Below are positions 46,831 through 54,754 of a stretch of 64,000 bases of DNA, one piece after another. Positions within the stretch are counted from its first letter, which is position 1, and each line of letters begins with the position of its first letter. A program made the position numbers and the translations under genes. The stretch spans positions 62,001-126,000 of the forward strand of contig JAGOAS010000006.1 of NCBI GenBank assembly GCA_017983795.1, given 5' to 3'. The stretch is from Piscinibacter sp. (lineage in GTDB: Bacteria > Pseudomonadota > Gammaproteobacteria > Burkholderiales > Burkholderiaceae_C). Below the pieces are notes generated by a model. The model made no database searches, was not told the origin of the DNA, and saw only the letters and a program-made list of their open reading frames with translations.

Positions 46831-47014
46831 AGGGCCTGTTGACGCTACGGGAGGGCTCGCGCCGCAACCTGGCTGGCCCTGCGGGTGATCTCAGCAAACA
46901 GCCGCCAGCCGCGTTGCACGGCTTGCCCAGGCGCCGAGCATGGGCTACGCCGCGCGCCTTGCTGGCGGCTGTTTGCTGAGCCACGCGAGCCCTCCCGTAG
47001 CGTCAACAGGCCCT
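46831..47014. repeat. 184-bp palindromic element with 30-31-bp perfect terminal inverted repeats
   Basis: The arms 46832-46861 and 46984-47013 are perfectly complementary over 30 bases, extended by an outer A/T pair. The arm begins GGGCCTGTTGACGCTACGGG. A second perfect 20-bp pair lies inside (46890-46909 with 46961-46980), and shorter pairs lie further in, so nearly the whole element can fold into one long hairpin. It fills the space between the RlmN-like gene and the 229-aa gene, and ends three bases before the latter's stop. There is no clear target duplication and no gene inside. It looks like a MITE or dispersed palindromic unit. Confidence 0.85.
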
Positions 47015-47017
47015 GGT

Positions 47018-47707
47018 TCACTTCACATAGAGCACGCGCATGCCGAGCTGGCGCCCGTCGGGCCGGTCGAGCACGGTGATGGTGGCCTGGCTGGCGCGGA
47101 AGCCCTCGGGCAGCGTCAGCGTGCCGCGCGCGATCTCGTAGGCGGCGATGGACAGCGGCATCGGCTTGCCCACCACGCGCGTCTCGGCGCCGTTGGCGCC
47201 CAGCCCGCTGACGCTGATCTGCAGCACCGCGCCCATCGGCTTGTTGCCGCCACCGCTGCGCGTCAGCGCCACCTCGTAGGCCAGCGCCGCGCCCTTGCGC
47301 TGCACTCGCCCGGCACGCACCTCGACCACGCCGCCGCGCGGATCGGCCGGCAGCGCATCGACCATGAAGTCCAGATCCTGGCGCAGCTTCTCGCTGCCGC
47401 TGCGGCCGGCGGCGAGGTCTTCGCCGAGCTTCTTGCCGTCGGCCTGCGCACCCTGCAGCTTGCGCGTAGTGGCATCGAGGTCGGCCTTGAGCTGGCGGCG
47501 CTCGGCATCGGCCTGCTCGTAGGCGCTGCGCAACTCGGTGGAAGCCGAGGCCGAGAGGCGCGGCGGCAGGTGCTTCTCCTGCACGTAGATCACGCCCGCC
47601 GCGCCAGCCGCGGCGCCGATGATCAGCAGCACCAGCCAGGGCGGCAGCGACCAGCGCGAGCGCGGCCGGCCATAGGAGAGCACGACGGGTTTGTTCTGTC
47701 CCCACAT
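47018..47707 (-). CDS. Membrane-anchored coiled-coil protein of unknown function
   Basis: A 229-residue protein laid out like DUF6776 proteins. It has a basic N-terminus, a transmembrane helix at residues 22-42 (PPWLVLLIIGAAAGAAGVIY) and a coiled coil of about 60 residues (RSAYEQADAERRQLKADLDA). A C-terminal beta-rich domain with QRKGAALAYEVALTRSGGG and ITVLDRPDGRQLGMRVLYVK follows. The ATG at 47707 has GGAGAAG-like spacing upstream only after TTGCCGAGAAGACTCCC. An IS630 element begins 44 bases upstream, so its promoter may be altered. Its 3' end abuts the palindromic repeat. Function unknown. Confidence 0.75.
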   Translation of the reverse strand: MWGQNKPVVLSYGRPRSRWSLPPWLVLLIIGAAAGAAGVIYVQEKHLPPRLSASASTELRSAYEQADAERRQLKADLDATTRKLQGAQADGKKLGEDLAAGRSGSEKLRQDLDFMVDALPADPRGGVVEVRAGRVQRKGAALAYEVALTRSGGGNKPMGAVLQISVSGLGANGAETRVVGKPMPLSIAAYEIARGTLTLPEGFRASQATITVLDRPDGRQLGMRVLYVK

Positions 47708-47755
47708 GGGAGTCTTCTCGGCAACGGTTCGGTGACAGCCGGTGAGACTAGTACA

Positions 47756-48462
47756 TCAGCACGCAAATAACGGAACGTAATGCCGACCGAGCTTCCGATC
47801 CGCATCTTGCCGAGTGAACTTCCACTCGATGGTCGTCCCGATGACGTTGCGCTCACGCTGCCAGTGATCGACTTCCCGCTCGAGGGTCGGGCGGTCGGGC
47901 AAGCGGCGGTCCAAGCATTGACGGCTCAGGATACCGATCTCGATCTCTGCCATGTTCAGCCAGCTCGCGTGCTTGGGTGTGTAGTGGAATTGCACGCGCC
48001 GCAGCAGCTTGTCGGTGGCGCGGTGCCCGAGGACGTCCTCGAACGACTTCCTGAAGTGAGTGTTCAGATTGTCCAGCACGATATGGACTCGGCGCGCCCG
48101 GGCGTAGGCACCACCGAGCAGCGAGGCGATGAATCCGACGAAGTCGACCTTGCCGCGCTGCTCGGTGACCGAGACCGCGCGCTGCCCCGCCTTGGGCTCG
48201 ACGGCGACGAACAGGTTGATGGTTCCCTTGCGGACGTACTCGTAGTCATCCTTGGCGATCACGCCAGGGGCCATCGGCAGCGGCGCGCGGCTGTGGCCAA
48301 GCAGTTGCAGGCTCTTCTCGTCGATGCACACCACGGGTTCGCGCGGATCGAACGGTTGGGCGTACAGCGCCAGCAGCTCATACATGCGGTGCCGGTATTC
48401 CTCGGTGATCTGGCCGATGCACCACATCAGCCGCCGCCAGGGCTTGAGATCGTTTTTTTGAG
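47756..48462 (-). CDS. IS630 transposase, catalytic part (orfB)
   Basis: The catalytic half of about 235 residues has no start of its own. It reads from AQKNDLKPWRRLMW at the A7 tract and would be made by a -1 frameshift from orfA. The DDE triad is visible: Asp in VVCIDEKSLQLLGH, Asp in VHIVLDNLNTHF and Glu in WLNMAEIEIGILS. The stop lies five bases from the left IS end. The RNase-H-type fold catalyses cut-and-paste transposition. Confidence 0.88.
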
Positions 48463-48870
48463 CATGCGCCGCACTGTTTCGCGACTCAAATTGCCCAGGC
48501 CGGGCTCGCGCCGCGCCGCGCGCTCGAGCTCGACCATCGTCCAGCGCTTGCGCCCCTCGGGTGGCGCAGAGCATGCCAGGGCCGTGACCTGCGCCTCCAC
48601 GTCCGTGTCGTACGCGCGCGGACGGCCGGGTCGAGCCACGTCGAACAGCGCCAGATCCAGCCCGCCTTGCAGATATGCCGCCCGCGTGCGCCACAGCGCC
48701 GTGCGTCCCACGTCCAGCACCGCCAGGATCTGTGCTTCGGGGATGCCCCGGTCCAGGCACGCCAGCATGTGCGCCCGGTTGACCTCCCGACTGTGATGAA
48801 GCCCCTTGCTGCGGACTTCTTCGACCGCTGCGCGGTCTTCCTCGCTCAGATGCAGTTCGGTCTGGCGCAT
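48427..48870 (-). CDS. IS630 transposase, DNA-binding part (orfA)
   Basis: The 147-residue N-terminal part starts MRQTELHLSEEDRAAVEEV after GGAGG at a good distance. An in-frame GTG two codons upstream is less likely. It contains paired helix-turn-helix segments (PEAQILAVLDVGRTALWRTR and LSRETVRRMLKK). The frame ends shortly after the AAAAAAA slippery tract with SSPGGG. A -1 shift there joins orfB, giving the full-length transposase of about 380 residues. Confidence 0.88.
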   Translation of the reverse strand: MRQTELHLSEEDRAAVEEVRSKGLHHSREVNRAHMLACLDRGIPEAQILAVLDVGRTALWRTRAAYLQGGLDLALFDVARPGRPRAYDTDVEAQVTALACSAPPEGRKRWTMVELERAARREPGLGNLSRETVRRMLKKTISSPGGG

Positions 48871-48980
48871 GAACACACCTCCGCCTGTCAGGTTGCAACA
48901 TGCGAAGTGTATTCATGTTCCTTTATTTACGTGTTGCTGTACTAGCGCGCTTGCGCACCCCTCTTGCAACACGATGTGGC

Positions 48981-50258
48981 TCAGCGCTGCAGGATCGAGG
49001 CGATGCGATCGAGCGCCTGGCGCGGCAGCCGGCCGGTGGCGGCGGCGGCCACCGGCGCCTGCAGCATGCTGGCGAAGCCTTCGGCCACGCGCGAGCCCGA
49101 CACGCGCCGCAGCCGCGCCAGCGATTGCGCGCGCGGCCGCACGCGGCCGAGGAAGAGCAGGTCGAGGCAGGCCTCCTCGACGCGCCGGAAGGGCTGCTCC
49201 GCCGAGCGCAGCGCGCGCACCGTGAGCTGGTTGCGCGCGCGTTCGAGGTGGATGGGCTCGACGCCGCGCGCGAGCTCGCGCATCAGCGCGCGCACCTCGG
49301 CACAGAACTCGCCGAGCTGCTCGCTCGCCACCGAGGCCTCGATGACGAACTGCCCCCACAGGCCCAGCACGTCGGCCGAGCAATGCGTGTAGTAGGCCAA
49401 GCCCTTGCGCTCGCGGATGCGGTCGAGCAGCGGCGAGCTCATGCCTTCGCCGAGCACGGCGGCGGCGACGATGCCCACCGGGTCGTCGTCGACCAGCGAA
49501 GGAATCGGCCAGCCGATCACCACCTGCGCCTGGCTGCAACCGGTGAGCCGCTTGGTCACGAGGCCGCCGCTCCACGGCGGCGCGGTGAGGCCGTTCTCCG
49601 CGCCGCGCGGCAGGCCGCCGAAGGCGGCCTCGGCAGCCTCGAGCAGCGCCGCTGCATCGACCTCGCCCGCCACGCCGATCACCACGTTCTCGCCGCTGTA
49701 CTGGCGCTGCACGTAGCCGAGCAGGTCGTCGCGCGTGAAGCGTTCGATGTTGGCGCGCCGCCCGATCACCGGCAGCGCGGCCGGATGCGCGCCGAAGCAT
49801 TCGCGGTCGAAGAGCTGGAAGGCGATGGTGAGCGGATCGTCCTCGTCGTCGGCGATCTCGTGCAGGATCACGCGCCGCTCGCGCTCCAGCTCGTCGGCCG
49901 GGAAGGTGCTCTCGCGCACGATGTCGCCGAGCATGCGCACGAAGCGCGGCGCGTCGTCGGCCAGGCCGCGCATGTGGAAGGCGGTGTGGTCCTTGTCGGT
50001 GTGCGCGTTGACCTCGGCGCCGAGGCGCTCGGCATCGAGGTTGATGCGCTGACAATCGCGCGTGCGCGTGCCCTTGAACGCCATGTGCTCGACCACGTGG
50101 CTGATGCCGTTGAGCTTGGCCCCTTCGTGCGCGCTGCCGGTGCGCACGAAGACGCTCACGCTCGCGCTGCCCACGCCGGGCAGGTCGATCATCACCACGC
50201 GCACGCCGTTGGCCAGCGTGGCGATGGTGGTGCCGGGTTCGTCGGTGGGGTGCAGCAT
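48981..50258 (-). CDS. M16 family zinc metallopeptidase
   Basis: A 425-residue pitrilysin/processing-peptidase-like protein with the inverted zinc motif H54-V-V-E57-H58 in ISHVVEHMAFKG and the distal Glu region ERERRVILHEIADDEDD. The second half (GEGMSSPLLDRIRERKGLAY) is the partner domain typical of M16B. No signal peptide is seen, so the location is cytoplasmic. The gene is two bases downstream of a GGT-like gene on the same strand and is probably co-transcribed. M16B peptidases degrade or process small peptides. The substrate is unknown. Confidence 0.88.
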   Translation of the reverse strand: MLHPTDEPGTTIATLANGVRVVMIDLPGVGSASVSVFVRTGSAHEGAKLNGISHVVEHMAFKGTRTRDCQRINLDAERLGAEVNAHTDKDHTAFHMRGLADDAPRFVRMLGDIVRESTFPADELERERRVILHEIADDEDDPLTIAFQLFDRECFGAHPAALPVIGRRANIERFTRDDLLGYVQRQYSGENVVIGVAGEVDAAALLEAAEAAFGGLPRGAENGLTAPPWSGGLVTKRLTGCSQAQVVIGWPIPSLVDDDPVGIVAAAVLGEGMSSPLLDRIRERKGLAYYTHCSADVLGLWGQFVIEASVASEQLGEFCAEVRALMRELARGVEPIHLERARNQLTVRALRSAEQPFRRVEEACLDLLFLGRVRPRAQSLARLRRVSGSRVAEGFASMLQAPVAAAATGRLPRQALDRIASILQR

Positions 50259-50260
50259 GG

Positions 50261-51859
50261 TCAGAACGCTGCAACCGAGCCGTTGCTGCGCGGATCGAAG
50301 CCGCCCATCAGCAGCCCTTCGGCATCGCGGATCAAGGCGCCGGCATGGCCGACCGATTCGTCCCAGTCGGTCAGCAGTTCGACGTCATGGCCCATGGCGC
50401 GCAGCGTCTCGATGGTCGATTTCGGGAAACGCGCTTCGAGCTTGAGGCTGTCGCTCGCGCTGCCCCAGGTGCGGCCGAGCAGCCAGCGCGGCAGTTCGAT
50501 CGCCGCCTGCGGCTCCAGGCCGAAGCGCTGGATGCGGTTGAAGACGGTGGCCTGCGTCTGCGGCTGGCCGTCGCCGCCCATGGTGCCGTAGACCATCAGG
50601 CGGCCATCGGCCAGGCGCGCCAGCGCCGGGTTGAGCGTGTGGAAGGGCCGCTTGCGCGGCGCCAGCGCGTTGATGTGCGCGGCGTCCAGGCTGAAGCTGC
50701 AGCCGCGGTTCTGCCAGTTGATGCCCGAGCCGGCCAGCACCACGCCGGCACCGAACTCGTGATAGATGCTCTGGATGAAGGACACCGCGCGGCCTTCGCC
50801 GTCGATCACGCCCATCCAGACCGTGTCGCCGGGGTCGGTGCGTCTGCCCCAGGGCGCGGCGCGTCGAGCGTCGATCTTCGTGGCCAGTTCATCGAGCACT
50901 TCAGCGCGCAGCAACTCGGCCGGCGCGATGCGCATGAAAGCCGGGTCGGTGACATGCTGGTCACGCAGGCGGAAGGCCTGCTTGGTGGCCTCGACCTGCG
51001 CGTGCACGAAGGCCGCGCCGAGCGGATCGGCATCCCAGCCCTGCAGGCGCTGCATGATGCCGAGGATCATCAGCGACACCACACCCTGCGAGGGCGGCGT
51101 CATGTTGGCGAGCGTGGCGCCAGGGATGGAGAGCGTGAGCGGATCCACGCGCTTCGCCTGGTGCGCAGCGAGGTCGGCTAGCGTGAGCGGGCTGCCGACC
51201 GCCGCGAGTTCGGCGGCGAGCTGCTTCGCCAGCGCGCCGCGGTAGAAATCGTCGCAGCCATGTTCGGCGATGCGCGCCAGCGTGGCCGCGAGGCGAGGCT
51301 GGCGGAAACGGCTGAGGGCTGCCGGCGCTTGCCCGTCGACCAGAAAGGTCTCGGCGAAGCCGGCGATGCCCTGCAACTCCTCGCGCTTGGCCGCGGTGGC
51401 GGCGCGCTGGCTGTGCGTCACCGGAATGCCTTCGCGGGCGTACCAGATCGCGTCTTCGAGCAGGCGCGCGAGCGGCAGGCGGCCGCCCCACTCCCGGGCG
51501 AGCGCGTGCGCCGCGCCCCAGCCGGAGACGGTGCCGGCCACCGTCAGCGCCGCCACGCCGCCGCGGAACGGAATGCTGCCGCGCACGCCGCGCTGGGCAT
51601 AACTCTCCAGCGAGGCCGCGGCCGCGCTCGCGCCGCTGGCATCGATGCCGGCCAGCGGGCCGCTCGCACCACCGACGACCCAGAAGCCGTCGCCGCCGAT
51701 CGAATTCATGTGCGGGTAGACGACGGCGATGCTCGCGGCGGCGGCGATCATCGCCTCGAGTGCGTTGCCGCCCTCGCGCAGCACGCGCAGGGCGGATTCG
51801 GAAGCCAGGTTGTGCGGCGCGACGGCGATGCCGCGCCGGCCGAGGAAGGATTGGGTCAT
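50261..51859 (-). CDS. Gamma-glutamyltransferase-family (Ntn) protein
   Basis: A 532-residue Ntn-hydrolase of the GGT family. The large subunit part includes SESALRVLREGGNALEAMIA near the N-terminus and NSIGGDGFWVV. The autocatalytic nucleophile is the Thr of PGDTVWMGVID near residue 355, with SFIQSIYHEFGAGV, GINWQNRGCSF and KRPFHTLNPALA following. No signal peptide is present. Cytoplasmic GGT-like proteins cleave gamma-glutamyl or similar amide bonds; the substrate is uncertain. It leads an operon with the M16 peptidase, a pairing that fits peptide or glutathione-conjugate breakdown. Confidence 0.88.
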   Translation of the reverse strand: MTQSFLGRRGIAVAPHNLASESALRVLREGGNALEAMIAAAASIAVVYPHMNSIGGDGFWVVGGASGPLAGIDASGASAAAASLESYAQRGVRGSIPFRGGVAALTVAGTVSGWGAAHALAREWGGRLPLARLLEDAIWYAREGIPVTHSQRAATAAKREELQGIAGFAETFLVDGQAPAALSRFRQPRLAATLARIAEHGCDDFYRGALAKQLAAELAAVGSPLTLADLAAHQAKRVDPLTLSIPGATLANMTPPSQGVVSLMILGIMQRLQGWDADPLGAAFVHAQVEATKQAFRLRDQHVTDPAFMRIAPAELLRAEVLDELATKIDARRAAPWGRRTDPGDTVWMGVIDGEGRAVSFIQSIYHEFGAGVVLAGSGINWQNRGCSFSLDAAHINALAPRKRPFHTLNPALARLADGRLMVYGTMGGDGQPQTQATVFNRIQRFGLEPQAAIELPRWLLGRTWGSASDSLKLEARFPKSTIETLRAMGHDVELLTDWDESVGHAGALIRDAEGLLMGGFDPRSNGSVAAF

Positions 51860-51961
51860 GAAGATGATTCGGGCGCGGATCGGTGCGATGCCGCCGGCTG
51901 GCGGCGCGCTATCTTGCCAGCCTCGCCGCATGCACGCGCCCCGCCGCCTATGATCCCCGCC

Positions 51962-52765
51962 ATGTCGCCCTTGACCTCGCCGCAGGGAGCGCTGGCCGGG
52001 CTGGCGCGCAGCTTCGTGCAATGGCTGGCCGGCTGGGGGCGCACGGTGCAGCTGGCCGCGCTGCTGTCGGCGCTGGCGCTCTCGCCCTCGAGCTACCGCG
52101 CCGACAGCCGCCGCGCGCTGGCGCGCCATCTGTACCTCGGCACGGCGCAGGCACTGCCCTGGTTCACGCTGCTGAGCCTCTTGATCGCCATCGTCGTGAT
52201 CCGCATCGTGCTGGTCACCTCGCACAGCTACGGCCTCTCGCAGTACGCGCTGGAGATGGTGGTGCGCGTGCTGGTGCTGGAGCTCATCCCGCTGGCCGCG
52301 GCGATGGTGGCGGCGTTGCGCTGCACCATCCCGATGGCGGCCGAGGTGGCGGCGCTGCGCAGCGGCGGCGGCTGGGATGCGCTGGCCGCGCAGGGCCGCG
52401 ACCCGATGCGCGCCGAGGTGCTGCCGCGCGCCGTGGCCGGCTCGTTCTGCACGCTGATGCTGGCGGCGGTGAGCAGCGTGGTGGCGCTGGTGGTCGCCTA
52501 CCTGTCGGTCTACGGCTTCACCAGCGCCGGCTTCGCGGCCTACACGCACACCGTGGGGCGGGTGTTCTCGCCGGCGGTGTCGCTGATCTTCGTGCTCAAG
52601 ATCGTGCTGCTCGGCCTCACCGTGGCGCTGATGCCGATCGCCTCGGTGCTCGACGCCGTGCCGCGGCGCCGCGCCAACACCAGCGCCGAGCTGCAGGGCC
52701 TGGTGCGCATGCTGGTGCTGATGGTGATCATCGAGGCCGCCTCGCTGGTGGGCAACTACGCATGA
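51962..52765 (+). CDS. MlaE-like ABC lipid transporter permease
   Basis: The 267-residue protein is an MlaE-family permease with about five transmembrane helices (WFTLLSLLIAIVVIRIVLVT, LVLELIPLAAAMVAALRCT, LMLAAVSSVVALVVAYLS, VSLIFVLKIVLLGLTVALMP). The conserved EVAALRSGGGWDALAAQGRDP loop is the coupling-helix region that should contact an ATPase. It is the first gene of a three-gene unit with an MCE protein and a lipoprotein. An in-frame ATG at 51950 is an alternative start. Mla-type systems move phospholipids between membranes. The expected MlaF-type ATPase gene is not in the cluster. Confidence 0.85.
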   Translation: MSPLTSPQGALAGLARSFVQWLAGWGRTVQLAALLSALALSPSSYRADSRRALARHLYLGTAQALPWFTLLSLLIAIVVIRIVLVTSHSYGLSQYALEMVVRVLVLELIPLAAAMVAALRCTIPMAAEVAALRSGGGWDALAAQGRDPMRAEVLPRAVAGSFCTLMLAAVSSVVALVVAYLSVYGFTSAGFAAYTHTVGRVFSPAVSLIFVLKIVLLGLTVALMPIASVLDAVPRRRANTSAELQGLVRMLVLMVIIEAASLVGNYA

Positions 52766-53700
52766 TGGACAAGCAGCCCAACAACCTCGAGCTCAAGGCC
52801 GCGCTGCTGCTCGGCCTGTTCGTCGCGCTGGTGGCGGCGACGGTGCTCTACATCCTCTACGCGCGCGGCACGTTCGAGGCCACGCAGCGGCTGGTGCTGG
52901 TGGCCGACGATTCCGAAGGCGTGCGCGTCGGCATGGACATGACCTTCTCCGGCTTCCCCATCGGCCGCGTGCGCCGCATCGAGCTCGCGCCCGACGGCGC
53001 GGCGCGCATCGTGATCGACGTGCCGGTGCGCGACGCCAAGTGGCTGCGCGAATCCAGCGTATTCACGCTCTCGCGCAGCCTGGTCGGCGGCGCCGCGCTG
53101 AAGGCCTACAGCGGCGTGCTGAGCGATCCGCCGCTGGCCGACGGCGCCGAGCGCCGCGTGCTGGTGGGCGACGCCACCGCCGAGCTGCCGCGCCTGATGT
53201 CGGACGCGCGCGAGCTGATCGGCAACCTGACGCGGCTGACCGCCGCCGATTCGCCGCTCGCCGCCAGCCTGGCCAACGTGCAGACCATCACCGAGCGCGG
53301 CACCGGCGCGCGCGGCGCCTCCGGCATGGTGCTGGGCGAGGCCGACGCGAAACAGATCGGCGCGGCGCTGCAGCGCGTCAACACCTTGCTGGCGCGCATC
53401 GACGGCATGGCCGCCAAGGCCGACGCGCAGGTGCTCGGGCCGCAGGGTCTGGTGAACGAGAGCAAGGCCGGCGTGGCCCAGCTCAACGCCCTGCTCGGCG
53501 ATGCGCGCCAGACGCTGAAGAAGGTCGATGCGCTGCTCGCCGAGGCGCAGGGCGTGGCGGGCAACGTGCGCGGCGCCACCAACGATCTCGACGCGCTGCG
53601 CGGCGAGGTCGACGCCACGGTGCGCAGGGTCGAGCAGCTGGTCGACGAGGTCAACCGCAAGTGGCCCTTCCAGCGCGACACGGAGCTGAAGCTCAAATGA
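52762..53700 (+). CDS. MCE (MlaD-like) periplasmic substrate-binding protein
   Basis: A 312-residue MCE-domain protein anchored by one N-terminal helix (residues 9-34, LELKAALLLGLFVALVAATV). The MCE domain spans about residues 38-120, with VADDSEGVRVGMDMTFSGFP, IGRVRRIELAPDGAARIVID and SRSLVGGAALKAY. A long helical region follows (residues 180-300), as in proteins that form a periplasmic tunnel. It overlaps the permease stop by four bases and the lipoprotein start by four bases. The role is lipid transport across the periplasm, inferred from the family. Confidence 0.9.
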   Translation: MMDKQPNNLELKAALLLGLFVALVAATVLYILYARGTFEATQRLVLVADDSEGVRVGMDMTFSGFPIGRVRRIELAPDGAARIVIDVPVRDAKWLRESSVFTLSRSLVGGAALKAYSGVLSDPPLADGAERRVLVGDATAELPRLMSDARELIGNLTRLTAADSPLAASLANVQTITERGTGARGASGMVLGEADAKQIGAALQRVNTLLARIDGMAAKADAQVLGPQGLVNESKAGVAQLNALLGDARQTLKKVDALLAEAQGVAGNVRGATNDLDALRGEVDATVRRVEQLVDEVNRKWPFQRDTELKLK

Positions 53701-54239
53701 GGCCGCACGCGCTCTTGTTGACCACCGCGCTGCTGCTCGCGGCCTGCTCGAGCCGGCCGCTGCCGCCGGATTGGCAGTTGCAGGGCAAGCCGGCGCTCGA
53801 CGCGGCCATCGCCATGGACCTGGCCGGCGACGGCAAGGGCGCACAGCGCGAGTTCGAGCGCGGCCGCGCCCTGCTCGCGCGCACCGGCCAGCCGGCGCTG
53901 GTGGCGCGTGCCGAGCTGATGCGCTGCGCGGCGCGCGTGGCGAGCCTGGACTTCACGAGCTGCGAGGGCTTCGAGCGCTGGCGCGCCGAGGCGCCGGCGC
54001 CCGAGCAGGCCTATGCGGACTACCTGGCGGGTGCGGCGCTCGACCGTGCGCGCATCGCACTCCTGCCGCCGGCGCAGCAGGCGGTGGCCTCGGCCATCGC
54101 GGCGAAGACGCCCGCGTCCGTGAGCGCCATCGAGGATGCGCAATCGCGCCTGATCGCCGCCGCGCTGCTGTTCCGCGCCGGCCTGGCCGACCCGGCCACG
54201 CTCACGCTCGCCGCCGACACCGCCTCCGAACAAGGCTAG
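53697..54239 (+). CDS. Lipoprotein of the MCE operon, ended early by an amber codon
   Basis: The 180-residue lipoprotein has the signal MRPHALLLTTALLLAACSSR with lipobox LAAC. The mature part is helical (AMDLAGDGKGAQREFERGRA, AYADYLAGAALDRARIALL). I do not recognise a named family. The TAG at 54237-54239 is followed in frame by 38 more codons of the same type of coding sequence (RRPLLAWLEVLAQRAERAGA and onwards, ending at TGA 54354-54356). The original gene was probably about 219 residues, with Trp (TGG) at the TAG. The start overlaps the MCE gene by four bases. It may be truncated or a recent pseudogene. Confidence 0.75.
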   Translation: MRPHALLLTTALLLAACSSRPLPPDWQLQGKPALDAAIAMDLAGDGKGAQREFERGRALLARTGQPALVARAELMRCAARVASLDFTSCEGFERWRAEAPAPEQAYADYLAGAALDRARIALLPPAQQAVASAIAAKTPASVSAIEDAQSRLIAAALLFRAGLADPATLTLAADTASEQG

Positions 54240-54377
54240 CGGCGCCCCTTGCTGGCCTGGCTCGAGGTGCTGGCGCAACGCGCCGAACGCGCCGGCGCCG
54301 CCGACGAGGCGCAGCGCCTGCGCCGGCGTATCAAACTGGTGATGAGTTCGCGCTGAGCGGGTGCGGCAGAACGGGGT

Positions 54378-54686
54378 CTATCGCATGGAGGTGATCCGGT
54401 CGCCACTGGGCGCGTAGCGGTAGATGCGCTCGTTCAGATGGCGCGTCACCTCGAGGATGTCGTCCTCGTTCCAGCCCAGCTTCGCCACGCCCTGCCAGCG
54501 CCGCACCTGGGCCTGCAGGCTGGCCCAGTCGGTGGCCAGGCGCTTGTCGCGCCAGTGCATCTGCGAGTTGTGGCAGGCGATGCAGTGCGTGGTGTAGAGC
54601 AGCTCGCCGCGCGTCGGCGCGGGCGGCGCTGCCAGCGCGGGCAGCGAAGCGAAGGCGAACAGGCAGACGGCAAGACGATGGTTCAT
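54378..54686 (-). CDS. Small monoheme c-type cytochrome
   Basis: A 102-residue exported protein with a signal peptide (MNHRLAVCLFAFASLPALAA) and a single heme motif CIACH at about residues 40-44. The expected distal Met is not obvious, but ITSMR at the C-terminus may serve. The segment RWQGVAKLGWNEDDILEVTR is typical of small soluble class I cytochromes. The ATG at 54686 gives the best signal peptide; an in-frame ATG at 54698 would add MLAG. It lies between the MCE lipoprotein (convergent) and an unknown gene. The electron partner is unknown. Confidence 0.82.
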   Translation of the reverse strand: MNHRLAVCLFAFASLPALAAPPAPTRGELLYTTHCIACHNSQMHWRDKRLATDWASLQAQVRRWQGVAKLGWNEDDILEVTRHLNERIYRYAPSGDRITSMR

Positions 54687-54754
54687 GCCGGCGAGCATCG
54701 CGCTGCCTGCGCCGGCTCGGCTTGCGCGGGCACAAGCGGACGAGGGGCAGAAAA

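Larger units (their letters stand above)
47751..48942 (-). mobile_element. Complete IS630-family insertion sequence (1192 bp) at a CTAG target
   Basis: The element starts GTACATCAGCACGC and ends GTGTTGCTGTAC. The ends are imperfect inverted repeats of about 30 bp (seven or so mismatches). Flanking bases read CTA before and TAG after, so removing the element and one TA restores CTAG. IS630-family elements are known to insert at TA, often within CTAG, duplicating the TA. Two overlapping frames encode the transposase, joined at an A7 tract (minus strand, 48453-48459). Both ends, the frames and the DDE residues are intact, so it is potentially active. Confidence 0.92.
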
